The notes beneath the pieces were generated by a model, which did no database searches, was not told where the DNA came from, and was given only the letters and a program-made list of their open reading frames with translations. The translations under genes and the position numbers were made by a program. From an uncultured Pelagibacteraceae bacterium (GTDB lineage Bacteria; Pseudomonadota; Alphaproteobacteria; Pelagibacterales; Pelagibacteraceae), in NCBI GenBank assembly GCA_902576785.1, contig CACGWC010000001.1, positions 140,001 to 201,134 of the forward strand: a stretch of 61,134 nt of DNA. The letters run 5' to 3'. Position 1 is the stretch's first letter. Each line of letters starts with the position of its first letter. Of this stretch, positions 46,680-54,771 are shown in pieces.

Positions 46680-46756
46680 TGGTACACGGGGACAGATTCG
46701 AACTGTCGACCTTCGGTTCCACAAACCGCTGCTCTAACCAACTGAGCTACCCGTGC
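46680..46756 (-). tRNA. tRNA-His (GTG anticodon), lacking encoded G-1
   Basis: A 77-nt tRNA on the minus strand: acceptor GCACGGG with CCCGTGT, D-arm AGCTCAGTTGGTTAGAGC, anticodon stem-loop with GTG, T-loop TTCGAAT, encoded CCA. The base before position 1 is A, the discriminator is A73 and pair 1:72 is G:U. Most bacterial tRNA-His have G-1 and C73; the A73 type without G-1 is the variant described in part of the alphaproteobacteria together with a divergent HisRS. Confidence 0.97.
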
Positions 46757-46768
46757 TCCTTCTATTGT

Positions 46769-46774
46769 TTTATA
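46769..46774 (-). promoter_or_regulatory. Possible -10 element for tRNA-His
   Basis: On the minus strand TATAAA lies about 12 nt upstream of the tRNA 5' end, giving a plausible start near 46762. No good -35 is seen at 16-18 nt. Weak call. Confidence 0.35.
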
Positions 46775-46935
46775 CTAAATGTGGATAAAATTAAATTTAT
46801 AAATAATTAAATAGCTAGCGTGCAGCCAGCATGAAAATGATGTCTGTGAGTTTCTCTGTTAATAATAACGTATTTGTTCATTGCAGTGTAATTAGCATTT
46901 TTTTTTTTAAATGCAAGCAAGAAAAGGCTTTGCAC

Positions 46936-46969
46936 AGGAATAGCTATGTTTTCAACATATCCTATTCCT
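46936..46969. other. Two-part hairpin in the csp/tRNA-His intergenic region
   Basis: AGGAATAG (46936-46943) pairs with CTATTCCT (46962-46969), and inside it TATGTT (46945-46950) pairs with AACATA (46954-46959) around a TTC loop; only 1 and 2 unpaired bases separate the two stems. It lies 31 nt past the csp stop. It is not followed by a U-run on the minus strand, so it is not a textbook intrinsic terminator. Could be the csp 3' end or part of a small RNA. Confidence 0.5.
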
Positions 46970-46999
46970 ATACAAATATTTTTGATGAATTAAATTTTA

Positions 47000-47212
47000 T
47001 TAACCTAATTTTTTCAAATTTACAGCGCTTGGACCTTTTTCGCCATCTTGAATTTCGAATTCTATAGCATCGTTTTCATTCAAAAATCTCAGCCCAGCTT
47101 CTCTAACTGCACTCGCATGAACGAAACAATCTTTTTCTCCGTCTTCTCTTTCAATAAAACCGTAGCCCTTCTTACCGTTGAACCACTTTACTTTGCCTTT
47201 TAATGTACTCAT
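47000..47212 (-). CDS. Cold-shock-domain RNA chaperone
   Basis: A 70-residue CspA-family protein: [15 protein letters not shown] (RNP1 KGYGFIE) and DCFVHAS (RNP2) give the complete nucleic-acid face. It melts RNA structure; family members are induced by cold or nutrient stress. Upstream on the minus strand a TATAAT (47236-47241) suits a promoter, giving a short leader; AGCTAT/ATAGCT (47248-47261) just upstream is a small palindrome. Confidence 0.95.
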   Translation of the reverse strand: MSTLKGKVKWFNGKKGYGFIEREDGEKDCFVHASAVREAGLRFLNENDAIEFEIQDGEKGPSAVNLKKLG

Positions 47213-47327
47213 ACTTTAGTTACTCTTTCTTTGTTATTATATAATTAGCTATAAATAGCTGAAGGATAGGTATTAGATTTTAATTTTGAATGCAAGCATA
47301 ATGATGGATATTAATACCACATGAGAG

Positions 47328-47403
47328 TGGTGGCTTCGGCGGGACTCGAACCAGCGACACAAGCCTTTTCAGGGCTCTGCTCTACCAACTGAGCTACGAA
47401 GCC
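47328..47403 (-). tRNA. tRNA-Phe (GAA anticodon)
   Basis: A 76-nt tRNA on the minus strand with acceptor GGCTTCG/CGAAGCC, D-arm AGCTCAGTTGGTAGAGC, anticodon loop CTGAAAA (GAA), T-loop TTCGAGT, discriminator A and encoded CCA. It begins 3 nt after the infA stop codon, so it must be excised from the infA message. Confidence 0.97.
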
Positions 47404-47406
47404 TTA

Positions 47407-47622
47407 TTAAGATCTAAAAATTATACGACCCTTTGACAGATCGTATGGGGAAACTTCCAATTTCACTCTATCACCTTGTAAAACACGAATACGATTTTTT
47501 CTTAGTTTTCCTGCCGTGTGAGCTGTAACGTTATGACCATTGTCTAGTTTAACTCTAAACATAGCATTAGGAAGAAGATCTGTTACTACACCCTCAAACT
47601 CCAACGTATCCTGTTTACCCAA
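47407..47622 (-). CDS. infA: Translation initiation factor IF-1
   Basis: A 71-residue S1/OB-fold protein that binds the 30S A site during initiation. [44 protein letters not shown] and [12 protein letters not shown] are diagnostic. One base from the hisD stop and three bases before tRNA-Phe; the hisD-infA order is typical of alphaproteobacteria. Confidence 0.97.
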   Translation of the reverse strand: MGKQDTLEFEGVVTDLLPNAMFRVKLDNGHNVTAHTAGKLRKNRIRVLQGDRVKLEVSPYDLSKGRIIFRS

Positions 47623-47623
47623 A

Positions 47624-48889
47624 TTACTTTCTCCTCATTCTTGATCTTATACTTAAAGCATGACCATATAATTCTTCATACTCTGCGAGATATGTAGCGG
47701 ATTCTCCTATTTTCTCAACACCTTTTTTAGATAGAGTTATATAGCTAATTTTTTTATAAAATTCGTTAACATTCAATCCAGACGCAAACTTTGCAGATCC
47801 GAAAGTTGGTAAGACATGATTTGTGCCGGCATTATAATCTGTAACTGCCATTGGAGAAAATTTACCAATACAAACACTTCCAACGTTGATTACTTTATTA
47901 ATTATTTTGTCTGGTTTTGAAATATTTATCTCTAAGTGCTCTGGAGCTATTTCATTTATTGAATTAATTATATCTGAATTTTTTTTTGCAAGAATTACTA
48001 AACCATTATTTTTAAGACTTTTAAAAGCTATTGATCTTCTTGGTATTTTTTTTATTTTATCTTTAATTTTTTTTTGAAATTCTTTAATCAATTTTAAATC
48101 TTTTGAAATTAGAATACACTGCGAATTTTCGTCATGCTCTGCTTGACCTATCATTGATGTAAGAACATCTTCTATTTTAGTTTTATTATCTGCTAAAATT
48201 GTTATTTCTGAAGGACCAGCTATCATAGACTCTATACCAACCTGGCCAAATAATTCTTTTTTTGCTGCAGCAACAAAAATATTTCCAGGTCCAATAATTT
48301 TATTAACTTTTTGAATATATGCTAAACTTGCAATAGCCTGAGCACCACCCATTGAATATATTTCATTAATTCCGACTTTCTGAGCAGCATATAAAACAGC
48401 TGGATTTAATTTTCCATTTAGTTTGGGGTTGGCCAAAACAATTCTTTTAACACCAGCAATCCTTGCGGGTATAGAATTCATAAGTAAAGTTGAGGGTAAA
48501 TTCGCAGGAACATAAATTCCAACAGACTGTAACGGCACATATTTATATGCCAGCTTATTGTTATATATATCCTTATAAAAAATATTTTTTCTCTGCTGTT
48601 TTTTATGAAAATTGAAAATCCTGTTATATGCTAAATCAATTGATTGTTTTATTTTTTTATCTAAAGATTTAATTGAAGTTTTTAGCTCATTATCTCTAAT
48701 TTTTATCGAATTGTTATTGCTAAATTTTTTTTCGTATTTCAATAAAGCTTTTTTCTTGTTTACTTTTACATCTTTTAGAATTCTTTTTACTATAGTTGTA
48801 TCAATATTTTTTCCAGATCTCCTTAAATCCAAAAAGTTTATTAATTTTGTTTGATAATTTTTACTTTTAGCATCTAAAAACTTAATCAT
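47624..48889 (-). CDS. hisD: Histidinol dehydrogenase
   Basis: Oxidises histidinol to histidine in two NAD steps with a zinc ion. The 421-residue protein has [43 protein letters not shown], the AEHDENSQ segment and the catalytic region APEHLEI. It overlaps the DUF2948 gene by 8 nt. Confidence 0.95.
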   Translation of the reverse strand: MIKFLDAKSKNYQTKLINFLDLRRSGKNIDTTIVKRILKDVKVNKKKALLKYEKKFSNNNSIKIRDNELKTSIKSLDKKIKQSIDLAYNRIFNFHKKQQRKNIFYKDIYNNKLAYKYVPLQSVGIYVPANLPSTLLMNSIPARIAGVKRIVLANPKLNGKLNPAVLYAAQKVGINEIYSMGGAQAIASLAYIQKVNKIIGPGNIFVAAAKKELFGQVGIESMIAGPSEITILADNKTKIEDVLTSMIGQAEHDENSQCILISKDLKLIKEFQKKIKDKIKKIPRRSIAFKSLKNNGLVILAKKNSDIINSINEIAPEHLEINISKPDKIINKVINVGSVCIGKFSPMAVTDYNAGTNHVLPTFGSAKFASGLNVNEFYKKISYITLSKKGVEKIGESATYLAEYEELYGHALSIRSRMRRK

Positions 48890-49274
48890 TTTTAATTTTT
48901 TGATCCTCCAATGTTACATCAATAACTTCTGTGGAAAGTGTTATAATTCCATTTTTTGAAAATAACAGAACTATTTCAAAATTTTCTTTTTTTTTAAAAA
49001 TATCAATTGCGAATAACTCTAAGGTTAAATCTGCATTGGACTGGTTAATGTTTTTAGACTTAGAACTTTCAATAAATTCAAATTTTACAACACTATTAAT
49101 AGGTTTGCCACTATCTGTTTCCTTATCCATTCTTAAAACAGAAAGTAAAAAGATTTTTGTAGAAGGCAAATATTTTATATCAGAAATTTTGACTTTAGAT
49201 TCTGCGCATATTGCTGATATGATTTGTAAGTCATCTGGTGATTGAGCAATTACTTTCTTTAAAAAACTATTCAC
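48882..49274 (-). CDS. DUF2948 family protein
   Basis: A 130-residue protein of the alphaproteobacterial family found between murA and hisD, as here. The N-terminal SPDDLQIISAICAESKVKISDIKYL and the LRMDKE segment are typical. No catalytic motif is apparent. Function is unknown; strict co-location with murA suggests a housekeeping role. One-base overlap with the murA stop. Confidence 0.82.
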   Translation of the reverse strand: MNSFLKKVIAQSPDDLQIISAICAESKVKISDIKYLPSTKIFLLSVLRMDKETDSGKPINSVVKFEFIESSKSKNINQSNADLTLELFAIDIFKKKENFEIVLLFSKNGIITLSTEVIDVTLEDQKIKND

Positions 49275-50536
49275 TAAGTTATTCTTTTTATTTTTACCCC
49301 GATTTTTTTTAATTTATTTTCAATTTTTTCGTAACCTCGATCTAAATGATATACTCTATTTATAATAGATGTTCCTCTCGAAATAAAAGCTGCCAAAACT
49401 AAAGCTACTGATGCCCTTAAATCACTAGACATCAACTCAGCTCCCTCTAGATTATCAGTTCCTTCAATAATTGCCTTGTTTCCTTTAATATTTATTTTTG
49501 CACCTAATCTTTTTAATTCTGGAACATGCATAAATCTGTTTTCAAATATATTTTCTTCTATTGTGCTTTGCCCATTTGCTCTAGTTAATAATACCATAAT
49601 TTGAGCTTGCAAATCAGTGGGGAAGTTTGGATATTCTCCAGTTTTTAAAAAATCCAAACTTCTGATTTTTTTAGGTCCCTGAATTTGAATTGTATTTTTT
49701 GTGGTTTTTATCTTTGCACCAATTTTCTTAAGTAAATTTATCTCTGTATTAATAATTTTTGGTTCGAAGTTTTTAATTTTTAAGTTTCCACCATTCAAAC
49801 ATGCAGCAACACAAAAAGTGCCTGCTTCAATTCTATCATTCATGATTGAGTAGGTTATACTTTTTAATGTTTTAACACCCTCTATTTTTAAAGTTCTTTT
49901 ACCAATCCATTTAATATTGGCACCAGCCGTTTTAAGAAAATTTGTCAGATCCTTGATCTCAGGCTCTATAGCACAATTCTTTATTGTTGTTGTTCCTTTT
50001 GCAAGACAAGCAGCAAGAATTGAATTTTCGGTAGCTCCAACAGATATTTTTGAAAATCTTATTTTTGAACCAAATAGTCCTTCTTGAGCTTTTGCAATAA
50101 CATATCCTTTTTCAATTTGTATTTTAACACCTAACTTTGATATAGCTTTTAAATGTATATCTATTGGTCTTACTCCTATACTGCAGCCACCTGGGCTACT
50201 CACTTTTGCTTTTTTATTTTTTGCCAATAAAGGGCCAAGAACTAAAATTCCTGCTCTCATAGTTTTAACTAGAGAATAAGGTGCAAAAAAATTATTTTTT
50301 TTCCCTTTCGAGATTGTTGCGATTTTTTTATTATTTTTTAAGCTAATTTTTCTTCCTAGAGATTTTAGCAAATTAAGCATTGTATCTATATCTTTAACTC
50401 GTGGAAGATTTTTAATCGTTACATTTTTATCAAAGAGTAAAGTTGCAGCAAGGATTGGTAGAGCAGCATTTTTACTTCCTGAAATTGATACCTCACCTCT
50501 GATCTTTGAGGGACCATTAATTTTAAATTTATCCAT
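49274..50536 (-). CDS. murA: UDP-GlcNAc enolpyruvyl transferase
   Basis: First committed step of peptidoglycan synthesis. The 420-residue protein has SGSKNAALPILAATLL, the active-site cysteine in SPGGCSIGVRPIDIHL (the fosfomycin target in the family), YPNFPTDLQAQ and RLGAKI. All expected residues seen. It starts one base after the dcd stop. Confidence 0.96.
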   Translation of the reverse strand: MDKFKINGPSKIRGEVSISGSKNAALPILAATLLFDKNVTIKNLPRVKDIDTMLNLLKSLGRKISLKNNKKIATISKGKKNNFFAPYSLVKTMRAGILVLGPLLAKNKKAKVSSPGGCSIGVRPIDIHLKAISKLGVKIQIEKGYVIAKAQEGLFGSKIRFSKISVGATENSILAACLAKGTTTIKNCAIEPEIKDLTNFLKTAGANIKWIGKRTLKIEGVKTLKSITYSIMNDRIEAGTFCVAACLNGGNLKIKNFEPKIINTEINLLKKIGAKIKTTKNTIQIQGPKKIRSLDFLKTGEYPNFPTDLQAQIMVLLTRANGQSTIEENIFENRFMHVPELKRLGAKINIKGNKAIIEGTDNLEGAELMSSDLRASVALVLAAFISRGTSIINRVYHLDRGYEKIENKLKKIGVKIKRIT

Positions 50537-50537
50537 T

Positions 50538-51092
50538 TTAAATTTTGGGAAGTGTTACCCCTTTTTGGCCCATATATTTTCCATTTCTGTCGGCATATGA
50601 AACATCGGGTTTCTCATTCCCTTTTAAAAATATAAATTGAGCCACACCCTCATTTGCATATATTTTGGCTGGTAATGGAGTAGTATTAGAAAATTCAAGG
50701 GTCACATGGCCTTCCCATCCTGGTTCCAAAGGTGTTACATTAACAATTATTCCACATCTGGCATAAGTGGACTTACCTAAACAAATAACTAAGACATCAC
50801 TTGGTATTTTAAAATATTCGACTGTTCTTGCTAAAACAAAAGAATTTGGCGGAATAATACATTCATCAGATTCTTTTGTTACAAAATTTGTTGGTTTAAA
50901 ATTTTTTGGATCTACAATTTCAGAATTAACATTAGTAAATATTTTAAACTCATCAGATACTCTCGCATCGTAACCGTAAGAAGAAACACCAAATGAAATT
51001 TTTCCTTCCCTTATTTGTTTGTCTTCAAATGGTGATATCATTCTTTGTTCTTTCGCCATTTTGATTATCCACTTGTCTGATTGTACTGACAT
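50538..51092 (-). CDS. dcd: dCTP deaminase
   Basis: Makes dUTP from dCTP. The 184-residue trimeric-fold protein carries [38 protein letters not shown] and the catalytic glutamate in [16 protein letters not shown]. Starts immediately after the stop of a 33-residue ORF. Confidence 0.95.
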   Translation of the reverse strand: MSVQSDKWIIKMAKEQRMISPFEDKQIREGKISFGVSSYGYDARVSDEFKIFTNVNSEIVDPKNFKPTNFVTKESDECIIPPNSFVLARTVEYFKIPSDVLVICLGKSTYARCGIIVNVTPLEPGWEGHVTLEFSNTTPLPAKIYANEGVAQFIFLKGNEKPDVSYADRNGKYMGQKGVTLPKI

Positions 51093-51194
51093 TTATTTGT
51101 TTTTTTTGTTTCTTCTTTGAAAAATTTTTCTTTTTCTCAAGTTTTTACGCAAAGCCTCTTCTAATTTGGCTTTTTTATCCTTCTTATTTTCCAT
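51093..51194 (-). CDS. 33-residue basic ORF directly before dcd
   Basis: ATG at 51194 opens a 33-codon frame (MENKKDKKAKLEEALRKNLR then a Lys/Arg/Asn-rich tail) whose TAA is adjacent to the dcd ATG with no gap. Very basic, one probable amphipathic helix with a LEEALRKNLRKRK core. Small alphaproteobacterial ORFs with an ALRxNLxxRK core are remembered but not verified here. Spacing of 5 nt upstream and 0 nt downstream supports it as a real operon gene. Function unknown. Confidence 0.6.
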   Translation of the reverse strand: MENKKDKKAKLEEALRKNLRKRKIFQRRNKKNK

Positions 51195-51199
51195 TTTGA

Positions 51200-51397
51200 T
51201 TACTTTTTATCTGGATTGGTAAGATGATCTAAAGTTATAACTTGATCAATAGGTATGGTTTTATCTTCCGTACTTTTCACATCGCCTTGTTTAGCTAATT
51301 TTTTTGCTCGTTTTTCAGCAAGTTTTTTTTCTCTTTTAGCTTGCTTCTCCATAGCTTTAGCTCCTCTAGTCGATTTGTAATCGTAGTGAATTCCCAT
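51200..51397 (-). CDS. Small conserved-looking basic protein
   Basis: A 65-residue protein: MGIHYDYKSTRGAKAMEKQA, then an alternating Lys/Ala/Glu helix with KLAEKRAKKLAKQG, and an acidic-polar tail ending VITLDHLTNPDKK. Probably one long charged helix. No family recognised. It heads the minus-strand run to infA and tRNA-Phe and lies 5 nt before the 33-residue ORF. Confidence 0.62.
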   Translation of the reverse strand: MGIHYDYKSTRGAKAMEKQAKREKKLAEKRAKKLAKQGDVKSTEDKTIPIDQVITLDHLTNPDKK

Positions 51398-51492
51398 ATC
51401 ATTAACCTAATTTAGATATACCTGATTTTCGAAAAAAATTAAGGCAATTATTTGAAAAAAACAATTTTATACACTAATTATAATTAAAAAAT

Positions 51493-51566
51493 GCCCTCAT
51501 AGTTAAATGGTATAACACATCCATGGTAAGGATGAGTTTCCAGTTCAATTCTGGGTGAGGGCACCA
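51493..51566 (+). tRNA. tRNA-Thr (GGT anticodon), AT-rich D-arm
   Basis: A 74-nt tRNA on the plus strand: acceptor GCCCTCA/TGAGGGC, anticodon stem CATCC/GGATG with loop ATGGTAA (anticodon GGT), T-loop TTCAATT, discriminator A and encoded CCA. The D-arm reads AGTTAAATGGTATAAC, where AGCTCAGTGGTAGAGC is usual, so the D-stem is mostly A-T pairs and invariant G18-G19 remain. The fold is otherwise complete. Confidence 0.93.
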
Positions 51567-51567
51567 G

Positions 51568-52284
51568 TTATTTGTAGAATTTTTTTCTGATTATAAATCC
51601 AATTAAAACCAGGATTATCATACCAATTATTGGTTCATAAATATCTGGAGCAAAAATTATATCAAACATGCTTGGAAGTTCTTGATTGTTTTCAATTACT
51701 TTATTTAGCCCTTCTCCAAGTGAAGCTCCAACAAATAACTGAGGGGTCATTCCAATAACAGATCCAAAAAAGAAATTTCTAATCTTAACATTAAATAATG
51801 TTGGCAAAATGTTTGAGATAAAAAAAGGTATACCACCAACAAATCTATATATCAGAAAAAAAGTAAATTCATTTCTTTTAAATTTTTCAGTAAGATTAGA
51901 AAACTTTGATGAAAATTTTCTTTCAATTAAATCTTTAAAAAAATAATTTGCAAAAATATATAAAAAAGTTGCACCAACAGATAAACCAAATACTATAAGG
52001 ATTGTCCCTATCCATTTTCCAAATACAAATCCTCCAACTAAAAAAACTGGTGAACCAAATCCTAAGAGCATAACCCAAATAATCACTCCAATAAAAAATA
52101 AGATGCTTGCAATTAAAAGATTAGAATTTTTGATATCATTTAATTTATCTCTATTATTTTTTATAAGTTCAAAACTTGAAAAATCATCAAATGAGAAATG
52201 GCTAAAAAAAAGCAACAAAAAGCCAGTAACTATGGAAAGATATATAATACCGAGAATAATTTTTAATTTATTTTCGTTTTCCAT
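51568..52284 (-). CDS. TVP38/TMEM64 family membrane protein
   Basis: A 238-residue integral membrane protein with about five to six hydrophobic segments (about 9-27, 55-78, 80-112, 140-162, 165-190, 215-232). The central GSPVFLVGGFVFGKWIGT and the RFVGGIPFFISN segment match the SNARE-associated/VTT domain shared with DedA. Family members are thought to move lipids or act as membrane proton-dependent transporters. Substrate unknown. Ends one base from tRNA-Thr on the other strand. Confidence 0.85.
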   Translation of the reverse strand: MENENKLKIILGIIYLSIVTGFLLLFFSHFSFDDFSSFELIKNNRDKLNDIKNSNLLIASILFFIGVIIWVMLLGFGSPVFLVGGFVFGKWIGTILIVFGLSVGATFLYIFANYFFKDLIERKFSSKFSNLTEKFKRNEFTFFLIYRFVGGIPFFISNILPTLFNVKIRNFFFGSVIGMTPQLFVGASLGEGLNKVIENNQELPSMFDIIFAPDIYEPIIGMIILVLIGFIIRKKFYK

Positions 52285-52368
52285 GTTGTTCTAATTTATT
52301 AAAAATCGCTGTACTTATATACATTAAATTGTATAACTACCGAAATTTAACAAAAAAGAAGCCTTAAT

Positions 52369-52503
52369 ATGAAACGTACATATCAGCCTAGTAAAAAAGT
52401 GAGAAAAAGAAGGCATGGTTTTAGGTCTAAAATGAAGACTCAAGGTGGAAGAAAACTAATAAGAAGAAGAAGAAGTAAGGGTAGAAAAAAACTCACTGTT
52501 TAA
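52369..52503 (+). CDS. rpmH: 50S ribosomal protein L34
   Basis: Forty-four codons from ATG 52369: [20 protein letters not shown], then [24 protein letters not shown]. This is the complete L34. Its TAA shares the final A with the rnpA ATG. rpmH-rnpA-yidD-yidC is a near-universal bacterial order, often close to dnaA or the origin; no DnaA box cluster was noted here. Confidence 0.97.
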   Translation: MKRTYQPSKKVRKRRHGFRSKMKTQGGRKLIRRRRSKGRKKLTV

Positions 52504-52844
52504 TGCAGGTTAAATTAAAAAGTTTATCCAAAAATGAGGATTTTAAATTTATTTTAAATGGTAAAAAAATTTCAAATAGATATTCAACAATTTTTTATAG
52601 GAGATTAGAAAATAAAAATAATAAATATTTTAACATAAGTTTTATTACAAAAAAAAAGATTGGTACGGCTGTTATAAGAAATAAAATTAAAAGAAGATTA
52701 AGAAATATGATGAATGAGGCTTTAAAAAAAATTAAAATTAATCTTAACTATAGTTATTTATTAATTGCTAGAAAATCTGTTTTAGAAGATGAGTACAATT
52801 TTATTAAAATAAAACTTTTTAGTGAGTTAAAAAAAATTAGATAG
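52503..52844 (+). CDS. rnpA: Ribonuclease P protein component
   Basis: Protein subunit of RNase P, which removes tRNA 5' leaders. The 113-residue protein has the RNR motif AVIRNKIKRRLRNMM and the basic fold around it; the N-terminal KLKSLSKNEDFKFILNGKK suits the family. Overlaps rpmH by one base; stop is 2 nt from yidD. Confidence 0.93.
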   Translation: MQVKLKSLSKNEDFKFILNGKKISNRYSTIFYRRLENKNNKYFNISFITKKKIGTAVIRNKIKRRLRNMMNEALKKIKINLNYSYLLIARKSVLEDEYNFIKIKLFSELKKIR

Positions 52845-52846
52845 TT

Positions 52847-53086
52847 ATGATTAAAAAAGGATTAATATATTTTATTAAATTTTATAAATATTTCATTTCA
52901 CCAGTTCTGGGGAATAATTGTAGGTATCTTCCAACCTGCTCTGAATATTTTATTGATAGTTTAAATGAATATGGAGTTTTGAAAGGTTGTTACAAAGGCA
53001 TTAAAAGAATCTTATCTTGTCATCCTATAAAATTTTTGGGAGGAGGACATGGGTATGATCCGGTAAAAAAAAAGAATATTAAATAA
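52847..53086 (+). CDS. yidD: Membrane protein insertion efficiency factor
   Basis: A 79-residue YidD: IKFYKYFISPVLGNNCRYLP, then TCSEYFIDSLNEYG and GCHPIKFLGGGHGYDPV-type ending. Cysteines of the CRYLPTCSEY signature are present. Assists YidC-dependent insertion. Its TAA overlaps the yidC ATG. Confidence 0.94.
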   Translation: MIKKGLIYFIKFYKYFISPVLGNNCRYLPTCSEYFIDSLNEYGVLKGCYKGIKRILSCHPIKFLGGGHGYDPVKKKNIK

Positions 53087-54768
53087 TGGACACAAGAAAC
53101 GTAATAGCAGCAATTTCATTAAGTGCAGCAGTAATAATTCTCTATGGATTATTTTTTGCTCCACCAAGTCCTGATCCAAAGCAGTTAACCAATAGTGATC
53201 AAAATAAGAACAATCTTCAACTAAACGAAGCACCAAAAATAGAGCAAAATATTGAGAATAATAAAATTTCTAGGTCAGAGGCAATTAACAAAGTTGAAAG
53301 AATACTTTTTGAAAATGAAAATATTAAAGGTTCTATTTCTTTAGAGGGATCATTAATCGATGACCTGATCTTTAAGAAATATACTGAAACTTTAGATTCT
53401 GAGGAAAATGTAGTTTTGCTTAATCCTAAAGAGTCTGAAAATGGTTATTATATAGAAACAGGTTGGGCTATAAATAATAAAGATATTGAAGTTCCTAATT
53501 CAAATACAAAATGGGAAGTTGTCGGCAACAAATTATTAACACCGAATAGTCCAATTAAATTAGTATGGAATAACGAGCAGAATATAACTTTTGAGAAAGA
53601 AATTAGTATAGATGATAAATTTTTATTTACTGTTAACCAAAAAATTACGAATAATACTCAAAATACTTATAACTTTTATCCCTACGGACAGATTATTAGA
53701 AACCTGGCTCCTGATGTAACTGATTTTTATATATTACATGAAGGTTTATTAGGTGTTTTCGATGATAATCTTGTTGAAGAAGATTACGATGACATAAAAG
53801 ATAAGAAGTACTCTGTAAATGCTAACAAAGGATGGATGGGTATTACAGATAAATATTGGATAACAAGTTTAATCCCAGAAAGTAATAAAAGTTTTAGATC
53901 AGATTTCGATTATAAAAATAAATTTAAAGCTAACTTCATAGAGACTGCTGCAACAGAAGTCAGAGCTAATGAAAGTAAAACTAATCAGGTAAAGGTTATT
54001 ATTGCAGCAAAAGAAGTGGATGTAGTTGATGGATATGCGGAAAAACTAAATATTAATAAATTTGATTTAGCAATTGATTGGGGGTTCCTATATTTTTTAA
54101 CAAAACCAATATTTTTGATATCGGATTATTTCTTTAAATTAACTGGAAATTATGGAATTGCAATTATACTAATTACAGCTTGTATAAGAATATTATTTTT
54201 TCCTCTCGCTAATTACTCATTTAGATCGATGGCAAAAATGAAAGTTCTTCAACCCGAAATGGTAAGGCTGAAAGAACTTCATAAGGAAGATAAAATGAAG
54301 TTACAGCAAGAAATGATGGCTCTTTACAAAAGAGAGAAGGTTAATCCAGTAAGTGGGTGTTTGCCTATTTTAATTCAAATACCATTCTTTTTTGCAATTT
54401 ATAAAATGTTGTTTGTTACAATTGAAATGAGACATCAGCCTTTTTTCGGGTGGATACATGATCTAAGTGAAAGGGATCCAACGAGTTTATTTAATCTATT
54501 TGGCTTGTTACCTTATGATGTTCCGTCATTTTTAATTATCGGCGCTTGGCCAGTAGCAATGGGTGTAACAATGTGGATGCAACAAAAACTTAATCCAACA
54601 CCACCAGATCCAATTCAGCAAAAAATTTTCATGTTTTTCCCTGTATTCTTAACAGTTATACTTGCACCATTTCCATCTGGATTAGTTATATATTGGACAA
54701 TTAATAACGTGCTTACAATGGCTCAACAATATGTAATTATGAAGAGAACTTCAGTTAAAACAGTTTAA
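53086..54768 (+). CDS. yidC: Membrane protein insertase YidC
   Basis: A 560-residue insertase of the Gram-negative type: N-terminal membrane segment (about 7-24), a large periplasmic domain (about 60-325), then five membrane helices. The conserved core YGIAIILITACIRILFFPLA carries the arginine of the hydrophilic groove, followed by the LQPEMVRLKELHKEDK cytoplasmic hairpin and NPVSGCLPILIQIPFFFAIY. It acts with Sec and alone. argB follows three bases after. Confidence 0.95.
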   Translation: MDTRNVIAAISLSAAVIILYGLFFAPPSPDPKQLTNSDQNKNNLQLNEAPKIEQNIENNKISRSEAINKVERILFENENIKGSISLEGSLIDDLIFKKYTETLDSEENVVLLNPKESENGYYIETGWAINNKDIEVPNSNTKWEVVGNKLLTPNSPIKLVWNNEQNITFEKEISIDDKFLFTVNQKITNNTQNTYNFYPYGQIIRNLAPDVTDFYILHEGLLGVFDDNLVEEDYDDIKDKKYSVNANKGWMGITDKYWITSLIPESNKSFRSDFDYKNKFKANFIETAATEVRANESKTNQVKVIIAAKEVDVVDGYAEKLNINKFDLAIDWGFLYFLTKPIFLISDYFFKLTGNYGIAIILITACIRILFFPLANYSFRSMAKMKVLQPEMVRLKELHKEDKMKLQQEMMALYKREKVNPVSGCLPILIQIPFFFAIYKMLFVTIEMRHQPFFGWIHDLSERDPTSLFNLFGLLPYDVPSFLIIGAWPVAMGVTMWMQQKLNPTPPDPIQQKIFMFFPVFLTVILAPFPSGLVIYWTINNVLTMAQQYVIMKRTSVKTV

Positions 54769-54771
54769 TTG

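Noticed and set aside
46676..46741. Upstream extension of hisS by 22 codons
   Set aside because: The extension translates tRNA-His; the normal HisRS N-terminus starts at 46675.
46831..47067. Plus-strand frame of 78 codons
   Set aside because: It overlaps the csp gene antisense and its sequence is low complexity without a family resemblance.
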